From assembly GCF_900492205.1 (NCBI RefSeq), contig NZ_UEYQ01000002.1:124001-188000 (forward strand): a DNA stretch of 64,000 bases. Reading direction: 5' to 3'. How positions within the stretch are numbered: the first letter of the stretch is position 1; each line of letters begins with the position of its first letter. Positions 43,611-53,080 of this stretch are shown in pieces. The DNA comes from Ciceribacter sp. T2.26MG-112.2 (GTDB lineage Bacteria > Pseudomonadota > Alphaproteobacteria > Rhizobiales > Rhizobiaceae). The translations under genes and the position numbers were made by a program. The notes under the pieces were generated by a model. That model did not search any database, was not told the origin of the DNA, and saw only the letters and a list, made by a program, of their open reading frames with translations.

Positions 43611-44498
43611 ATGACTGGTATTACGGAACAATTCCCCGATATCGCCTTTGTCGGCTTCGGCGAGGCGGGCCATGCCCTGGCCTCGAGCTGGCTGCGTCCG
43701 GCCCGAGGAACGACCAGAGCTTATGACATCAAGCTGTGCGAGGCCGCCACGTCCGCCATCGTTCTTGAGCGTTGCGCGGAGGCGGGCGTCGAGCCCCATC
43801 CGGATCCTGGCCAGGCGCTTGACAAGGTGGGTCTGGTCTTCAGCCTGGTCACGGCGGACCAGGCGCTGGAAGCCGCCCGTGTCTGCGCGCCCCATCTCCT
43901 CCCCGGTGCCCTGTGGCTCGACTGCAATTCCTGCGCGCCGCAGACGAAGCAGGCGGCGGCCGAGTTCGTCGAGGCGGCCGGGGGACGCTATGTCGACGTC
44001 GCGGTCATGGCGCCGGTCTATCCCAAGCGCCACGAGGTGCCGCTGCTGCTCTCCGGTCCGCATGCGGCCTTGGCGGCGGCACGCATTGAGGTCCTCGGCC
44101 TGCGCCCGAAGCTCGCGGGCGAGCGGGTGGGCGATGCCTCCAGCGTGAAGATGCTGCGCTCGGTGATGATCAAGGGGCTGGAGGCGCTGACGACGGAATG
44201 TATTCTGGCGGCACGCAGGGCCGGGGTCGAGGATGCCGTTCTCGCCTCGCTGCAGGCCTCCGATCCGGGAATCGACTGGCGGGCACGCGCCACCTACAAC
44301 ATGGAGCGCATGCTGGTCCACGGGGCGCGGCGGGCGGCCGAGGTCGAGGAGGTCTGCGCGACGCTCCGCGCTTTCGGCCTGCCGGACTGGATGAGCCGCG
44401 GCACGGTGGAATGGCAGCGTCGCCTGGCGTCGCTGGAGATTGATCCGGGTGCGGACGATCTGGCAAATCGCGCTGACGCCGTGTTGTCCAGGCTATGA
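43611..44498 (+). CDS. NAD(P)-binding 6-phosphogluconate-dehydrogenase-like protein (DUF1932)
   Basis: A 295-residue oxidoreductase. The N-terminal Rossmann fold has IAFVGFGEAGHALAS near residue 11 (G-x-G-x-x-G). The middle has LWLDCNSCAPQTKQAAAEF and YVDVAVMAPV, as in beta-hydroxyacid dehydrogenases. The C-terminal helical part with SSVKMLRSVMIKGLEALTTE (the Lys is the likely catalytic residue) matches DUF1932. Related enzymes reduce or oxidise small hydroxy or keto acids. In this place it may act on an intermediate of the ring-cleavage pathway, but no role is established. The ATG at 43611 is preferred; a GTG at 43566 lies further upstream in frame. Confidence 0.82.
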   Translation: MTGITEQFPDIAFVGFGEAGHALASSWLRPARGTTRAYDIKLCEAATSAIVLERCAEAGVEPHPDPGQALDKVGLVFSLVTADQALEAARVCAPHLLPGALWLDCNSCAPQTKQAAAEFVEAAGGRYVDVAVMAPVYPKRHEVPLLLSGPHAALAAARIEVLGLRPKLAGERVGDASSVKMLRSVMIKGLEALTTECILAARRAGVEDAVLASLQASDPGIDWRARATYNMERMLVHGARRAAEVEEVCATLRAFGLPDWMSRGTVEWQRRLASLEIDPGADDLANRADAVLSRL

Positions 44499-45664
44499 TT
44501 TCCCGCAACCTGCGCCATTTACGCCTGTTTGCGGCAGTGGCGGATCTGAAGTCGCTGACGCTGACCTCGGAAAAATGGCACATCTCCCAGCCCGCCGTGA
44601 CCCAGGCCATGAACAAGCTGGAACGCGAGGCGGGCGGTGCTTTGTTCGAACGCAGCCGCCACGGCTTCTTCCTCACGCCGCGCGGAGAGGTGCTGCTGCG
44701 GCGCGTCGAAGCAGCCTTCGGGCTGCTCGATTCCGTCTTGAGCGAGATCTCGCCGCGCCTGCGCATGTCTTTGAGCTATGCCCAGCTTCAGGCGCTGATT
44801 GCCGTCAGCGAAAGCGAAAATTTCACGCTGGCCGCACGCCGCCTCGGCCTGGCGCAGCCGACCGTCCACCGCGCCGTCACGCAGATCGAGCAGGAGGCCG
44901 CGCGCAGCCTGTTCGAGCGGACGTCCTTCGGCATCCTGCCGACGCGGCTGTGCCAGGCGCTTGCACAGGCGGCGCGGCTGGCGATCTACGAATTCGACCA
45001 GGCGGATACGGAACTTGCCGAATTCAACGGCGGCGAGGCGGGCGCGATCGTCATCGGCGCAATGCCGCTCGCCCGCTCCGGCATTCTGCCACAGGCGCTT
45101 GCCCGTTTCAGCGCCGAACGGCCAACCTATCCGGTGCGGATTCACGATGGTCCCTATGACGAACTCTTGAGCGCGCTCCGTCGTGGATCGATCGACTTCC
45201 TGGTCGGCGCACTGCGTGAACCGGCGCCGATCGGCGATGTGGTGCAGCAACGACTGTTCGACGACCGCCTGGCCCTTCTGGCACGACCGGGCCATCCGCT
45301 CGCCGGAAGAACAGAGCTGACGGCTGATGACCTGCTCGCCTTTCCCTGGGTGGTTCCGCGACGCGGCACGCCGACGAGGGACCAGTTCGAGACGCTCTTT
45401 ACCTCGCAGGAGAAAAAGGCGCCGGAGAGGCTCATCGAATCCGGATCGCTGCTCCTGATGCGCGAGCTTCTGAACGAGAGCGACCATCTCGGCTGCCTCT
45501 CCCGCCATCAGTCGCAACGCGAATGCGATCATGGGCTGCTGGTCACCCTGACCTACCCGACGGATCATCTCATCCGCCCAATCGGCCTGACGTGCCGGGA
45601 AAACTGGCGGCCGACCAATGCGCAGAAGCGCATGCTGGAGCTGATCGCCGATGTCGCTCCTTAG
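44495..45664 (+). CDS. LysR-family regulator with two helix-turn-helix domains
   Basis: A 389-residue regulator, about 80 residues longer than a usual LysR protein. It has two consecutive winged-helix domains: residues 5-63 (SQPAVTQAMNKLEREAGG, ending FLTPRGE) and residues 92-150 (AQPTVHRAVTQIEQEAA, ending GILPT). The rest (about 175-370) is the LysR substrate-binding domain (GAIVIGAMPLARSGILP...). The effector is likely a gal-pathway compound. It overlaps the dehydrogenase stop (ATGA at 44495-44498), so regulator and enzyme share an mRNA, and it probably binds the site at 43532-43556. Confidence 0.92.
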   Translation: MISRNLRHLRLFAAVADLKSLTLTSEKWHISQPAVTQAMNKLEREAGGALFERSRHGFFLTPRGEVLLRRVEAAFGLLDSVLSEISPRLRMSLSYAQLQALIAVSESENFTLAARRLGLAQPTVHRAVTQIEQEAARSLFERTSFGILPTRLCQALAQAARLAIYEFDQADTELAEFNGGEAGAIVIGAMPLARSGILPQALARFSAERPTYPVRIHDGPYDELLSALRRGSIDFLVGALREPAPIGDVVQQRLFDDRLALLARPGHPLAGRTELTADDLLAFPWVVPRRGTPTRDQFETLFTSQEKKAPERLIESGSLLLMRELLNESDHLGCLSRHQSQRECDHGLLVTLTYPTDHLIRPIGLTCRENWRPTNAQKRMLELIADVAP

Positions 45665-46115
45665 ACGAACGGCATAGCTAATAATTATAACAGGTTCCGA
45701 TCGTTGAAACGGCTCGGTGGCTGCCGCCGGGCGCCAGATAGGATGAACCGCCGCCCAGATCTCCCCCATATCGCCAGGTTTCGATTCGCCTTCGCTTTCC
45801 ATTCCACATTTGTGCAATGCGAAGCGTCCAAAGAATCCGCGAAATAACAAAAACTTGGCCAAGATGCAGCAAAACTGCGGCAGAATCTCTCTTTACAAGC
45901 GTGCAACAACGGATAAGACGAAAGAAGTGTGTCGGTCGGCACGGCTTCAGACGTCCATGCAAGCGCTTCGGATGCCTGTTTGTCCTGTCTATCGGCTCCG
46001 CTCCACGTGATTTGCCTCACGGACATAAGAACCATGGCGCGATTTTGGGGCGCGCCGTTTGCCAACGAAACCAGCGTCTTCGGCCTGGCCGAAAGAACGC
46101 AAAGGGGAGAATGTC
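45665..46115. promoter_or_regulatory. Intergenic region upstream of dppA
   Basis: About 450 bases without a credible gene. It should hold the promoter of the dpp operon. Near the end, TTCGGCC-T-GGCCGAA at 46079-46093 is a perfect short palindrome in the leader, and GGGGAG at 46103-46109 is the ribosome binding site of dppA. A stretch at 45856-45870 has GG-N10-GC spacing but is otherwise a poor sigma-54 match. Confidence 0.45.
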
Positions 46116-47714
46116 ATGAAGTACAAGTTCGGTTTTGCCGCAGCGGCCCTGCTCGCGGCCACCTTCCTTTCCAGCGCCGCAAGCGCCAAGACCTTCGTCT
46201 ACTGCTCGGAAGGCTCGCCGGAAGGCTTCGATCCGGGTATGTACACCGCCGGCACCACGTTCGATGCCTCGGCACATCCGATCTACAGCCGCCTGATGGA
46301 ATTCAAGCCCGGCACGACCGAAGCGGAAGCCGGCCTGGCCGAAAGCTATGAAGTCAATGCCGACGGCACCGAATACACCTTCAAGCTGCGCCCGGGCGTC
46401 AAGTTCCACACCACCGAATTCTTCACCCCGAGCCGCGAACTGAACGCGGACGACGTCATCTTCTCGCTCGAGCGCCAGATCAAGGCTGACCATCCGTGGA
46501 ACCAGTACGTCGCCGGCACCTCGTGGGAATATGCCGCCGGCATGGGCTTCCCGGAACTGATCAAGACCATCGAGAAGGTCGATGACCTGACCGTCAAGAT
46601 CACCTTGAACCGTCCGGAAGCTCCCTTCCTCGCCAACCTGGCCATGCCGTTTGCCTCGATCGTGTCGAAGGAATATGCCGACAAGCTCGAAGCCGATGGC
46701 AAGAAGGAACAGCTGAACCAGATGCCGGTCGGCACCGGTCCGTTCTCCTTCGTCGGCTACCAGCAGGACGCCGTCATCCGCTACAAGAAGAACGCCGACT
46801 ATTGGGGCGGTGCGCCGAAGATCGACGACCTCGTCTTCGCCATCACCACCGATGCCGCCGTTCGCTACCAGAAGCTGAAGGCCGGCGAATGCCACCTGAT
46901 GCCGTTCCCGAACGCCGCTGACGTCGGTTCGATGAAGTCTGATCCGAACCTGACCGTGATGGAACAGGAAGGCCTGAACGTTGCCTACCTCGCCTACAAC
47001 ACGACCCAGGCTCCGTTCGACAAGGTTGAAGTCCGCAAGGCGCTGAACAAGGCGATCAACAAGCCGGCGATCGTTGATGCCGTCTTCCAGGGCATGGCAA
47101 CTCCCGCCAAGAACCCGATCCCGCCGACCATGTGGTCCTACAACGAAGCGACCCAGGACGACGCCTACGATCTCGATGCTGCCAAGAAGGAACTCGAAGC
47201 AGCCGGCGTCAAGGATCTCTCGATGAAGATCTGGGCCATGCCGGTTTCGCGCCCCTACATGCTGAACGCCCGCCGTGCGGCCGAGATCATGCAGGACGAC
47301 TTCGCCAAGATCGGCGTCAAGGTCGAGATCGTCTCCTATGAATGGGCCGAGTATCTCGACCGTTCGAAGGCCAAGGATCGTGACGGCGCCGTCATGCTCG
47401 GCTGGACCGGCGACAACGGTGACCCGGACAACTTCCTCGACACGCTGCTCGGCTGCGAAGCCGTCGGTGGCAACAACCGCGCCCAGTGGTGCAACGAGGA
47501 GTTCAACGCCCTGGTGAAGAAGGCCAAGGTCACCTCGGATCAGGCCGAGCGCACCAAGCTTTACGAAGAAGCCCAGCTGGTCTTCAAGCGCGAAGCTCCG
47601 TGGGCCACCATCGACCACTCCCTGTCCATCGTTCCGATGCGCAAGGAAGTCTCCGGCTTCGTCCAGAGCCCGCTTGGCGACTTCACCTTCGAAAACGTGG
47701 ATATCGCCGAGTAA
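46116..47714 (+). CDS. dppA: Dipeptide-type ABC transporter substrate-binding protein
   Basis: A 532-residue periplasmic protein of SBP family 5 and close to DppA. The signal peptide ends near residue 24 (FLSSAASA before KTFVYCSEGSPEGFDPG). Family features are DASAHPIYSRLMEFKPGTT, LRPGVKFHTTEFF and WTGDNGDPDNFLDTLLGC, the last being DppA-like. Three cysteines in the mature part, of which two (in FVYCSEG and AGECHLMP) probably form a disulfide as in DppA. Codon use is strongly biased to C-ending codons, suggesting high expression. It is the first gene of the operon, with a stable hairpin after it. Confidence 0.94.
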   Translation: MKYKFGFAAAALLAATFLSSAASAKTFVYCSEGSPEGFDPGMYTAGTTFDASAHPIYSRLMEFKPGTTEAEAGLAESYEVNADGTEYTFKLRPGVKFHTTEFFTPSRELNADDVIFSLERQIKADHPWNQYVAGTSWEYAAGMGFPELIKTIEKVDDLTVKITLNRPEAPFLANLAMPFASIVSKEYADKLEADGKKEQLNQMPVGTGPFSFVGYQQDAVIRYKKNADYWGGAPKIDDLVFAITTDAAVRYQKLKAGECHLMPFPNAADVGSMKSDPNLTVMEQEGLNVAYLAYNTTQAPFDKVEVRKALNKAINKPAIVDAVFQGMATPAKNPIPPTMWSYNEATQDDAYDLDAAKKELEAAGVKDLSMKIWAMPVSRPYMLNARRAAEIMQDDFAKIGVKVEIVSYEWAEYLDRSKAKDRDGAVMLGWTGDNGDPDNFLDTLLGCEAVGGNNRAQWCNEEFNALVKKAKVTSDQAERTKLYEEAQLVFKREAPWATIDHSLSIVPMRKEVSGFVQSPLGDFTFENVDIAE

Positions 47715-47734
47715 CGGTTGATCCTTGACGAATT

Positions 47735-47765
47735 TGCCGCGGGACAGCTTGCCTGTCCCGCGGCA
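47735..47765 (+). terminator. Stable hairpin between dppA and dppB
   Basis: TGCCGCGGGACAG at 47735-47747 pairs perfectly with CTGTCCCGCGGCA at 47753-47765 around a 5-base loop. There is no T-run after it (CTTGCATTAG), so full termination is unlikely. A 13-bp intercistronic stem after a binding-protein gene usually protects the upstream mRNA or partly stops transcription, so that more binding protein than permease is made. Confidence 0.7.
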
Positions 47766-47898
47766 CTTGCATTAGGACAAGCGACAATCCGCGGCCGGGC
47801 CGCGATCCTCGGGAAGGGCGATGTCCTTTTCGGGCAAGATACGTCCGCTGCGTGACCAGCGGCCACAGACCTCCAAGAAGAACAACAGCAGGTCCCTC

Positions 47899-48903
47899 AT
47901 GTTTGGCTTTCTCTTGCGGCGGCTTGCCGTCCTGATCCCGACTTTCATCGGGGTTTCCATCATCGCTTTCGCCTTCATCCGGCTTCTTCCGGGTGACCCG
48001 GTGGCACTTTTGTCCGGCGAACGCGTCATGTCGCCCGAGCGGCATGCCCAGATCAGCGCCAATCTCGGGCTCGATCGACCCATCGTCATCCAATATTTCG
48101 ACTATCTGGGCGGCGTTCTGACCGGCGATTTCGGCACATCGATCGTCTCCAAGTCGCCGATCCTCGATCAGTTCCTGGCGCTGTTCCCGGCGACGGTCGA
48201 ACTGTCGCTCTGCGCCATCCTCATCGCCATCGTGCTCGGCATTCCGGCCGGCGTCATCGCGGCGATCAAGCGCGGATCCTTCTTCGACCAGTCGGTGATG
48301 GGGGTGGCGCTTGTCGGCTATTCCATGCCGATCTTCTGGTGGGGCCTCCTCTTGATGATCCTGTTCTCCGGCATCCTGCAATGGACGCCCGTGTCGGGCC
48401 GCATCTCGCTGATGTTCTTCTTCCCCCCGGTCACCGGCTTCATGCTGATCGATTCCCTGCTGTCGGGCCAGAAGGGCGCCTTCATGTCGGCGCTCAGCCA
48501 CCTGGCGCTGCCGTCGATCGTGTTGGCCACCATCCCGCTGGCCGTCATCGCCCGCCAGACCCGCTCCGCCATGCTGGAAGTGCTGTCCGAGGACTATATC
48601 CGCACGGCGCGCGCCAAGGGCCTGTCGCCGCTGCGCGTCGTCGGCCTGCATGCGCTCAGGAACGCCATGATCCCGGTCATCACCACGATCGGCCTGCAGA
48701 TCGGCGTCATGCTCGCCGGCGCGATCCTGACCGAGACGATCTTCTCCTGGCCGGGTATCGGCAAGTGGATGGTCGACAGCGTGTTCCGTCGCGACTATCC
48801 GGTGATCCAGGGCGGTCTTCTGCTGATCGCCGGCATCATCATGGTCGTCAATCTCATTGTTGATCTGCTCTACGGCCTGATCAACCCGCGCATCCGCCAC
48901 TAG
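47899..48903 (+). CDS. dppB: Dipeptide ABC transporter permease DppB
   Basis: A 334-residue inner-membrane permease. The first helix ends in IRLLPGDPVALLSGE, typical of DppB/OppB; the EAA-type loop reads DYIRTARAKGLSPLRVVGLHALRNAMIP near residue 230, in two parts, and the end is INPRIRH. The ATG at 47899 begins exactly with the first helix (FGFLLRRLAVLIP); a reading from 47821 would add 26 polar residues. AGG 6 bases upstream is a modest ribosome binding site. It lies 184 bases after dppA, separated by the hairpin. Confidence 0.93.
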   Translation: MFGFLLRRLAVLIPTFIGVSIIAFAFIRLLPGDPVALLSGERVMSPERHAQISANLGLDRPIVIQYFDYLGGVLTGDFGTSIVSKSPILDQFLALFPATVELSLCAILIAIVLGIPAGVIAAIKRGSFFDQSVMGVALVGYSMPIFWWGLLLMILFSGILQWTPVSGRISLMFFFPPVTGFMLIDSLLSGQKGAFMSALSHLALPSIVLATIPLAVIARQTRSAMLEVLSEDYIRTARAKGLSPLRVVGLHALRNAMIPVITTIGLQIGVMLAGAILTETIFSWPGIGKWMVDSVFRRDYPVIQGGLLLIAGIIMVVNLIVDLLYGLINPRIRH

Positions 48904-48917
48904 AAGGAGAAAATCCC

Positions 48918-49826
48918 ATGGCCGATACCGCCACCAATCAACCGGTCTCCACAGCGGCCCTGCGCCGCCAGATGCTGGCCGAATTCTGGTTCTACTTCTC
49001 CGAAAACCGCGGCGCGGTGATCGGGCTGTTCGTCTTCATCGCGCTCGTCCTGATCGCCGTCTTCGCACCGCTGGTCGCGCCGCATTCGCCGTTCGAACAG
49101 TATCGCGACGCGATCCTGATCCCGCCGGCCTGGCTCGAGGGCGGCAACACGTCCTTCCTGCTCGGCACCGATCCGGTCGGTCGCGACATTCTTTCGCGGC
49201 TGATCTACGGCGCCCAGTATTCGCTGTTCATCGGCGTGTTCGTCACGACCCTTTCGCTGACCAGCGGCATCCTGATCGGCGTGATCGCCGGTTATTATCG
49301 CGGCTGGATCGACACGGTGATCATGCGCCTGATGGACATCATCCTGGCCTTCCCGTCGCTGCTGCTGGCGCTGGTGCTGGTGGCGATCCTCGGTCCCGGT
49401 CTGACCAACGGCATGATCGCCATCGCGCTGGTTTTGCAGCCGCATTTCGTGCGCCTGACGCGTGCCGCGGTGATGACCGAGAAGACCCGCGACTACGTGA
49501 CCGCGGCGCGGCTTGCCGGAGCCGGCCCGATGCGCCTGATGTTCCGCACCATCCTGCCGAACTGCATGGCGCCCTTGATCGTCCAGGCGACGCTGTCCTT
49601 CTCCAATGCCATCCTCGATGCGGCCGCCCTCGGCTTCCTCGGCATGGGCGCCCAGCCGCCGGCGCCCGAATGGGGCACGATGCTGGCCGAAGCGCGCGAG
49701 TTCATCCTGCGCGCCTGGTGGGTCGTCACCTTCCCCGGCCTCGCCATCCTGATCACCGTTCTCGCCATCAACCTGATGGGCGACGGCCTGCGCGATGCCC
49801 TCGATCCCAAGCTGAAGAGGTCCTGA
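48918..49826 (+). CDS. dppC: Dipeptide ABC transporter permease DppC
   Basis: A 302-residue inner-membrane permease. The first helix at about 35-58 (GAVIGLFVFIALVLIAVFAPL) precedes APHSPFEQYRD and the DppC motif LLGTDPVGRDILSRLIYG. The ATPase contact loop reads RDYVTAARLAGAGPMRLMFRTI and the protein ends in DALDPKLKRS. The start follows dppB by 14 bases with AAGGAG upstream. It forms the channel with DppB. Confidence 0.94.
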   Translation: MADTATNQPVSTAALRRQMLAEFWFYFSENRGAVIGLFVFIALVLIAVFAPLVAPHSPFEQYRDAILIPPAWLEGGNTSFLLGTDPVGRDILSRLIYGAQYSLFIGVFVTTLSLTSGILIGVIAGYYRGWIDTVIMRLMDIILAFPSLLLALVLVAILGPGLTNGMIAIALVLQPHFVRLTRAAVMTEKTRDYVTAARLAGAGPMRLMFRTILPNCMAPLIVQATLSFSNAILDAAALGFLGMGAQPPAPEWGTMLAEAREFILRAWWVVTFPGLAILITVLAINLMGDGLRDALDPKLKRS

Positions 49827-49827
49827 C

Positions 49828-50672
49828 ATGGCGCTTTTCGAAATCGAAAATCTGACCGTCCAGTTCGAGACGGCGACCGGCTGGTTCAAGGCCGTCGACG
49901 GCGTCTCGCTGTCGGTCGAAGCCGGCGAAGTGCTGGCGATCGTCGGCGAGAGCGGTTCCGGCAAGTCGGTCTCCATGCTGGCCGTGATGGGACTTCTGCC
50001 CTGGAGCGCGAAGATCACCGCCGACAAGATGCTGTTCCAGGGCCGCGACATTCATGGCATTTCGCCTGCCGAACGGCGCAAGCTGATCGGCAAGGACATT
50101 GCCATGATCTTCCAGGAACCCGTGGCGAGCCTCAATCCGTGCTTCACCGTCGGCTTCCAGATCGAGGAAGTGCTGCGCATCCACATGGGCCTTGGCAAGA
50201 CGGCGCGGCGCGAGCGGGCGATCGAACTGTTCAAGCTGGTCGGCCTTCCCGACCCGGCCGAGCGGCTGCATCACTTCCCGCACCAGATGTCGGGCGGCCA
50301 GTGCCAGCGCGTCATGATCGCCATGGCGATCGCCTGCAATCCGAAGCTTCTGATCGCCGACGAGCCAACCACTGCGCTCGACGTGACCATTCAGAAGCAG
50401 ATCCTCGACCTTCTGATGCGGTTGCAGGCCGAGACCGGCATGGGCCTGATCATGATTACCCATGACATGGGCGTGGTGGCCGAAACCGCCGACCGCGTCA
50501 TCGTCCAGTACAAGGGCCGCAAGATGGAGGAGGCCGACGTGCTTTCGCTCTTCGAGGCGCCGAAGAACGCCTATACCAGGGCCTTGCTTTCGGCCCTGCC
50601 TGAGAATGCGACGGGCGACCGCCTCACCACCGTTTCCGACTTCATGGCGGGCGCGGCAGCAGGAGAGAACGC

Positions 50673-50676
<4 letters not shown>
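49828..50676 (+). CDS. dppD: Dipeptide ABC transporter ATP-binding protein DppD, short form
   Basis: A 282-residue ATPase. Walker A GESGSGKS is near residues 41-48, the signature [20 protein letters not shown] near 154 and Walker [13 protein letters not shown] after it, all DppD-like. It is about 45 residues shorter than usual DppD: the C-terminal oligopeptide/HPY extension with its cysteines is missing, and the protein ends soon after [13 protein letters not shown]. The homologue at 8162-9166 in this window retains it. The signature has Cys in place of the usual Arg or Ser (SGGQCQRV). It starts one base after the dppC stop and overlaps dppF by ATGA. Confidence 0.92.
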
Positions 50677-51524
<848 letters not shown>

Positions 51525-51551
51525 CCGGAGTGAAAGAGTTCCATGACGTCT

Positions 51552-51585
51552 GACCGCCCGGCTGGCTGCAACCCGCCGGGCGGTC
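51552..51585 (+). terminator. Rho-independent-type terminator of the dpp operon
   Basis: GACCGCCCGGC at 51552-51562 pairs perfectly with GCCGGGCGGTC at 51575-51585 around a 12-base loop. GCATTTC follows, a weak T-run, which is usual in GC-rich bacteria. Confidence 0.8.
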
Positions 51586-51673
51586 GCATTTCAAGCTGTC
51601 TGTCGAGAATGGTGGATAAGCGCAGCGGTCTTTGCTATTTGCGACAGACCGTTAGGATTGGGGCCGCGACGAA

Positions 51674-52696
51674 GTGATGACGCAGGCGATGGCCGGCAAG
51701 ACGAAGGAACAGAAGGGGCAACCGGCGCTGCGCATCGGTTTCATCCTGGCGCGCAGCTTCACGCTCAGCGCGTTCTCGCTGTTTGCCGATGCGCTACGGC
51801 TCGGCAGCGACGTCGAGGACCGGTCTGGCCGCGTCCATTGCGACTGGGCCGTGCTCGGCAGCACGCGTAACTTCATCACTTCGAGCTGCGGCATCCAGGT
51901 GGCGCCGACGGCGCCGCTCGGCAATCCGAAGCAGTTCAACTATATTGCAGTGGTCGGCGGGCGGCTCAATGTCGCCGAGCCGATCGACCGCGAGGCGGTC
52001 GCCTTCCTGCACCAGGCCGCGGCCGCCGGCGTGCCGATCATCGGGGTGTGCACCGGCAGCTTCATCCTGGCGGAAGCGGGGCTTCTCGACGGCCGCACCG
52101 CCTGCGTCAGCTGGCTGCATTATGTGGAATTTCGCTCCCGCTATCCGTCGATCGACGCCACCTCCAAGCGCCTCTTCGTCGAGGACCATGGCCGCATCAC
52201 CTGCGCCGGGGGCTCCAGCGTCGCCGATCTCGCCACCTATCTGATCCGCCGCCATGTCGGCGAGGCGGCCGAGCGCAATGCGTTGGAGATCATGCAGATC
52301 ACCCGACGGCGCGATGCGAGCGAGATGCAGACCCGCAATCCGCTCGGTACGACGCCGGTCAGGGACAAGCGCACCAACATGGCGCTGATGATGATGGAAC
52401 AGCATATCGAGGACGTCGTGTCGATCGACGATGTCGCCGATGCGGTCGGTCTGTCGCGGCGCCAGCTGGAACGGCTGTTTCGTACCGAGTTCGGCGCGAC
52501 CCCGGTCGCCATGTATATCCGCTTGCGGCTGGAGCATGCCCGGCGGCTGGTGGTTTTCACCGACAAGGCGTTGATCGACATTGCGCTGGAGACGGGGTTT
52601 GAAAACGTCTCGCACTTCATCCGCAAGTTCCGCAAGGAATTCGCGATCACGCCGGTTGCCGCGCGACGTCGGCACGCGGCGGAAACAGGGGCTTGA
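51674..52696 (+). CDS. GlxA-type transcriptional regulator (DJ-1/PfpI domain plus AraC HTH)
   Basis: A 340-residue regulator. The N-terminal part (about 20-190) is a DJ-1/PfpI-like domain with the nucleophile-elbow region VCTGSFILAEAGLLDGR near residue 119. The C-terminal 95 residues form the AraC/XylS double helix-turn-helix (SIDDVADAVGLSRRQLERLFR and the second unit ALIDIALETGFENVSHFIRKF, each about 20 residues). Members control amino-acid, choline or carnitine use. Its place just after the dpp operon in the same direction suggests it regulates that operon or responds to its substrate. GTG at 51674 or ATG at 51677 starts it. A terminator follows directly. Confidence 0.9.
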   Translation: MMTQAMAGKTKEQKGQPALRIGFILARSFTLSAFSLFADALRLGSDVEDRSGRVHCDWAVLGSTRNFITSSCGIQVAPTAPLGNPKQFNYIAVVGGRLNVAEPIDREAVAFLHQAAAAGVPIIGVCTGSFILAEAGLLDGRTACVSWLHYVEFRSRYPSIDATSKRLFVEDHGRITCAGGSSVADLATYLIRRHVGEAAERNALEIMQITRRRDASEMQTRNPLGTTPVRDKRTNMALMMMEQHIEDVVSIDDVADAVGLSRRQLERLFRTEFGATPVAMYIRLRLEHARRLVVFTDKALIDIALETGFENVSHFIRKFRKEFAITPVAARRRHAAETGA

Positions 52697-52703
52697 AACA
52701 CAA

Positions 52704-52727
52704 AAGGCCGGCGAAAACGTCGGCCTT
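52704..52727. terminator. Terminator after the GlxA-type regulator gene
   Basis: AAGGCCGGCG at 52704-52713 pairs with CGTCGGCCTT at 52718-52727 (one G-T wobble) around AAAA. A-rich bases precede and TTGCTCTTGGGATTTT follows, so it could also stop the small gene read from the other side. Confidence 0.8.
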
Positions 52728-52759
52728 GCTCTTGGGATTTTCGAAGTTTCGTTCAGCGG

Positions 52760-52930
52760 TCAGAGGCGAACCTTGCGGAAGCCTTCCGGGTCGATGCCGA
52801 GCGTGCGCAGATCGCGTTCGCGCGGGCTGCGATGAGCCTCGACGGCTGCTGCGGCGGCGCTTGCTGCTCCGATGACGGCGAAGGCCCTACCAAGGAAACC
52901 CTTATGCATGGAACCTGTGAGGACAGACAT
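52760..52930 (-). CDS. Small protein of 56 residues, unknown function
   Basis: Reads MSVLTGSMHKGFLGRA, then an Ala-rich helix (VIGAASAAAAAVE), then a basic, conserved-looking C-terminus SPRERDLRTLGIDPEGFRKV. The RDLxxLGIDPxxFRK ending is found in small alphaproteobacterial proteins, some grouped with DUF1127-type proteins; the resemblance is from memory and needs a search. It ends 33 bases from the terminator at 52704-52727 and starts 95 bases from the terminator of the tct operon, so it is its own transcription unit. A second ATG at 52909 is an alternative start. The Ala-rich helix may be amphipathic and membrane-associated. Confidence 0.65.
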   Translation of the reverse strand: MSVLTGSMHKGFLGRAFAVIGAASAAAAAVEAHRSPRERDLRTLGIDPEGFRKVRL

Positions 52931-53024
52931 TGTCTTTGCTTTCTCTGTGTGTTGACAAGAGAAAGATGGCCCTCATTAGCGGTTTCTACAATGGCGATAA
53001 CTTCACTGCAGCCATGCAAGAAAA

Positions 53025-53054
53025 GCGGGCCGGAACTGTTGGGTTCCGGCCCGC
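53025..53054 (-). terminator. Terminator of the tctCBA operon
   Basis: GCGGGCCGGAAC at 53025-53036 pairs perfectly with GTTCCGGCCCGC at 53043-53054, a 12-bp stem with a 6-base loop. On the minus strand TTTTC follows the stem directly. It lies 27 bases after the tctA stop codon. Confidence 0.88.
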
Positions 53055-53080
53055 CTTGATTTTCGTCATGTCTATCGGGG

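Noticed and set aside
45856..45870. Possible sigma-54 promoter before dppA (TGGCCAAGATGCAGC)
   Set aside because: GG-N10-GC spacing is present, but only TGGC of the -24 block and GC of the -12 block fit. Such weak matches are expected by chance.
52753..53019. 88-codon minus-strand frame overlapping the 56-residue small gene
   Set aside because: It runs through the small gene in another frame and begins in the terminator area; its composition is low in conserved features, while the 56-codon frame has a coherent C-terminal motif.
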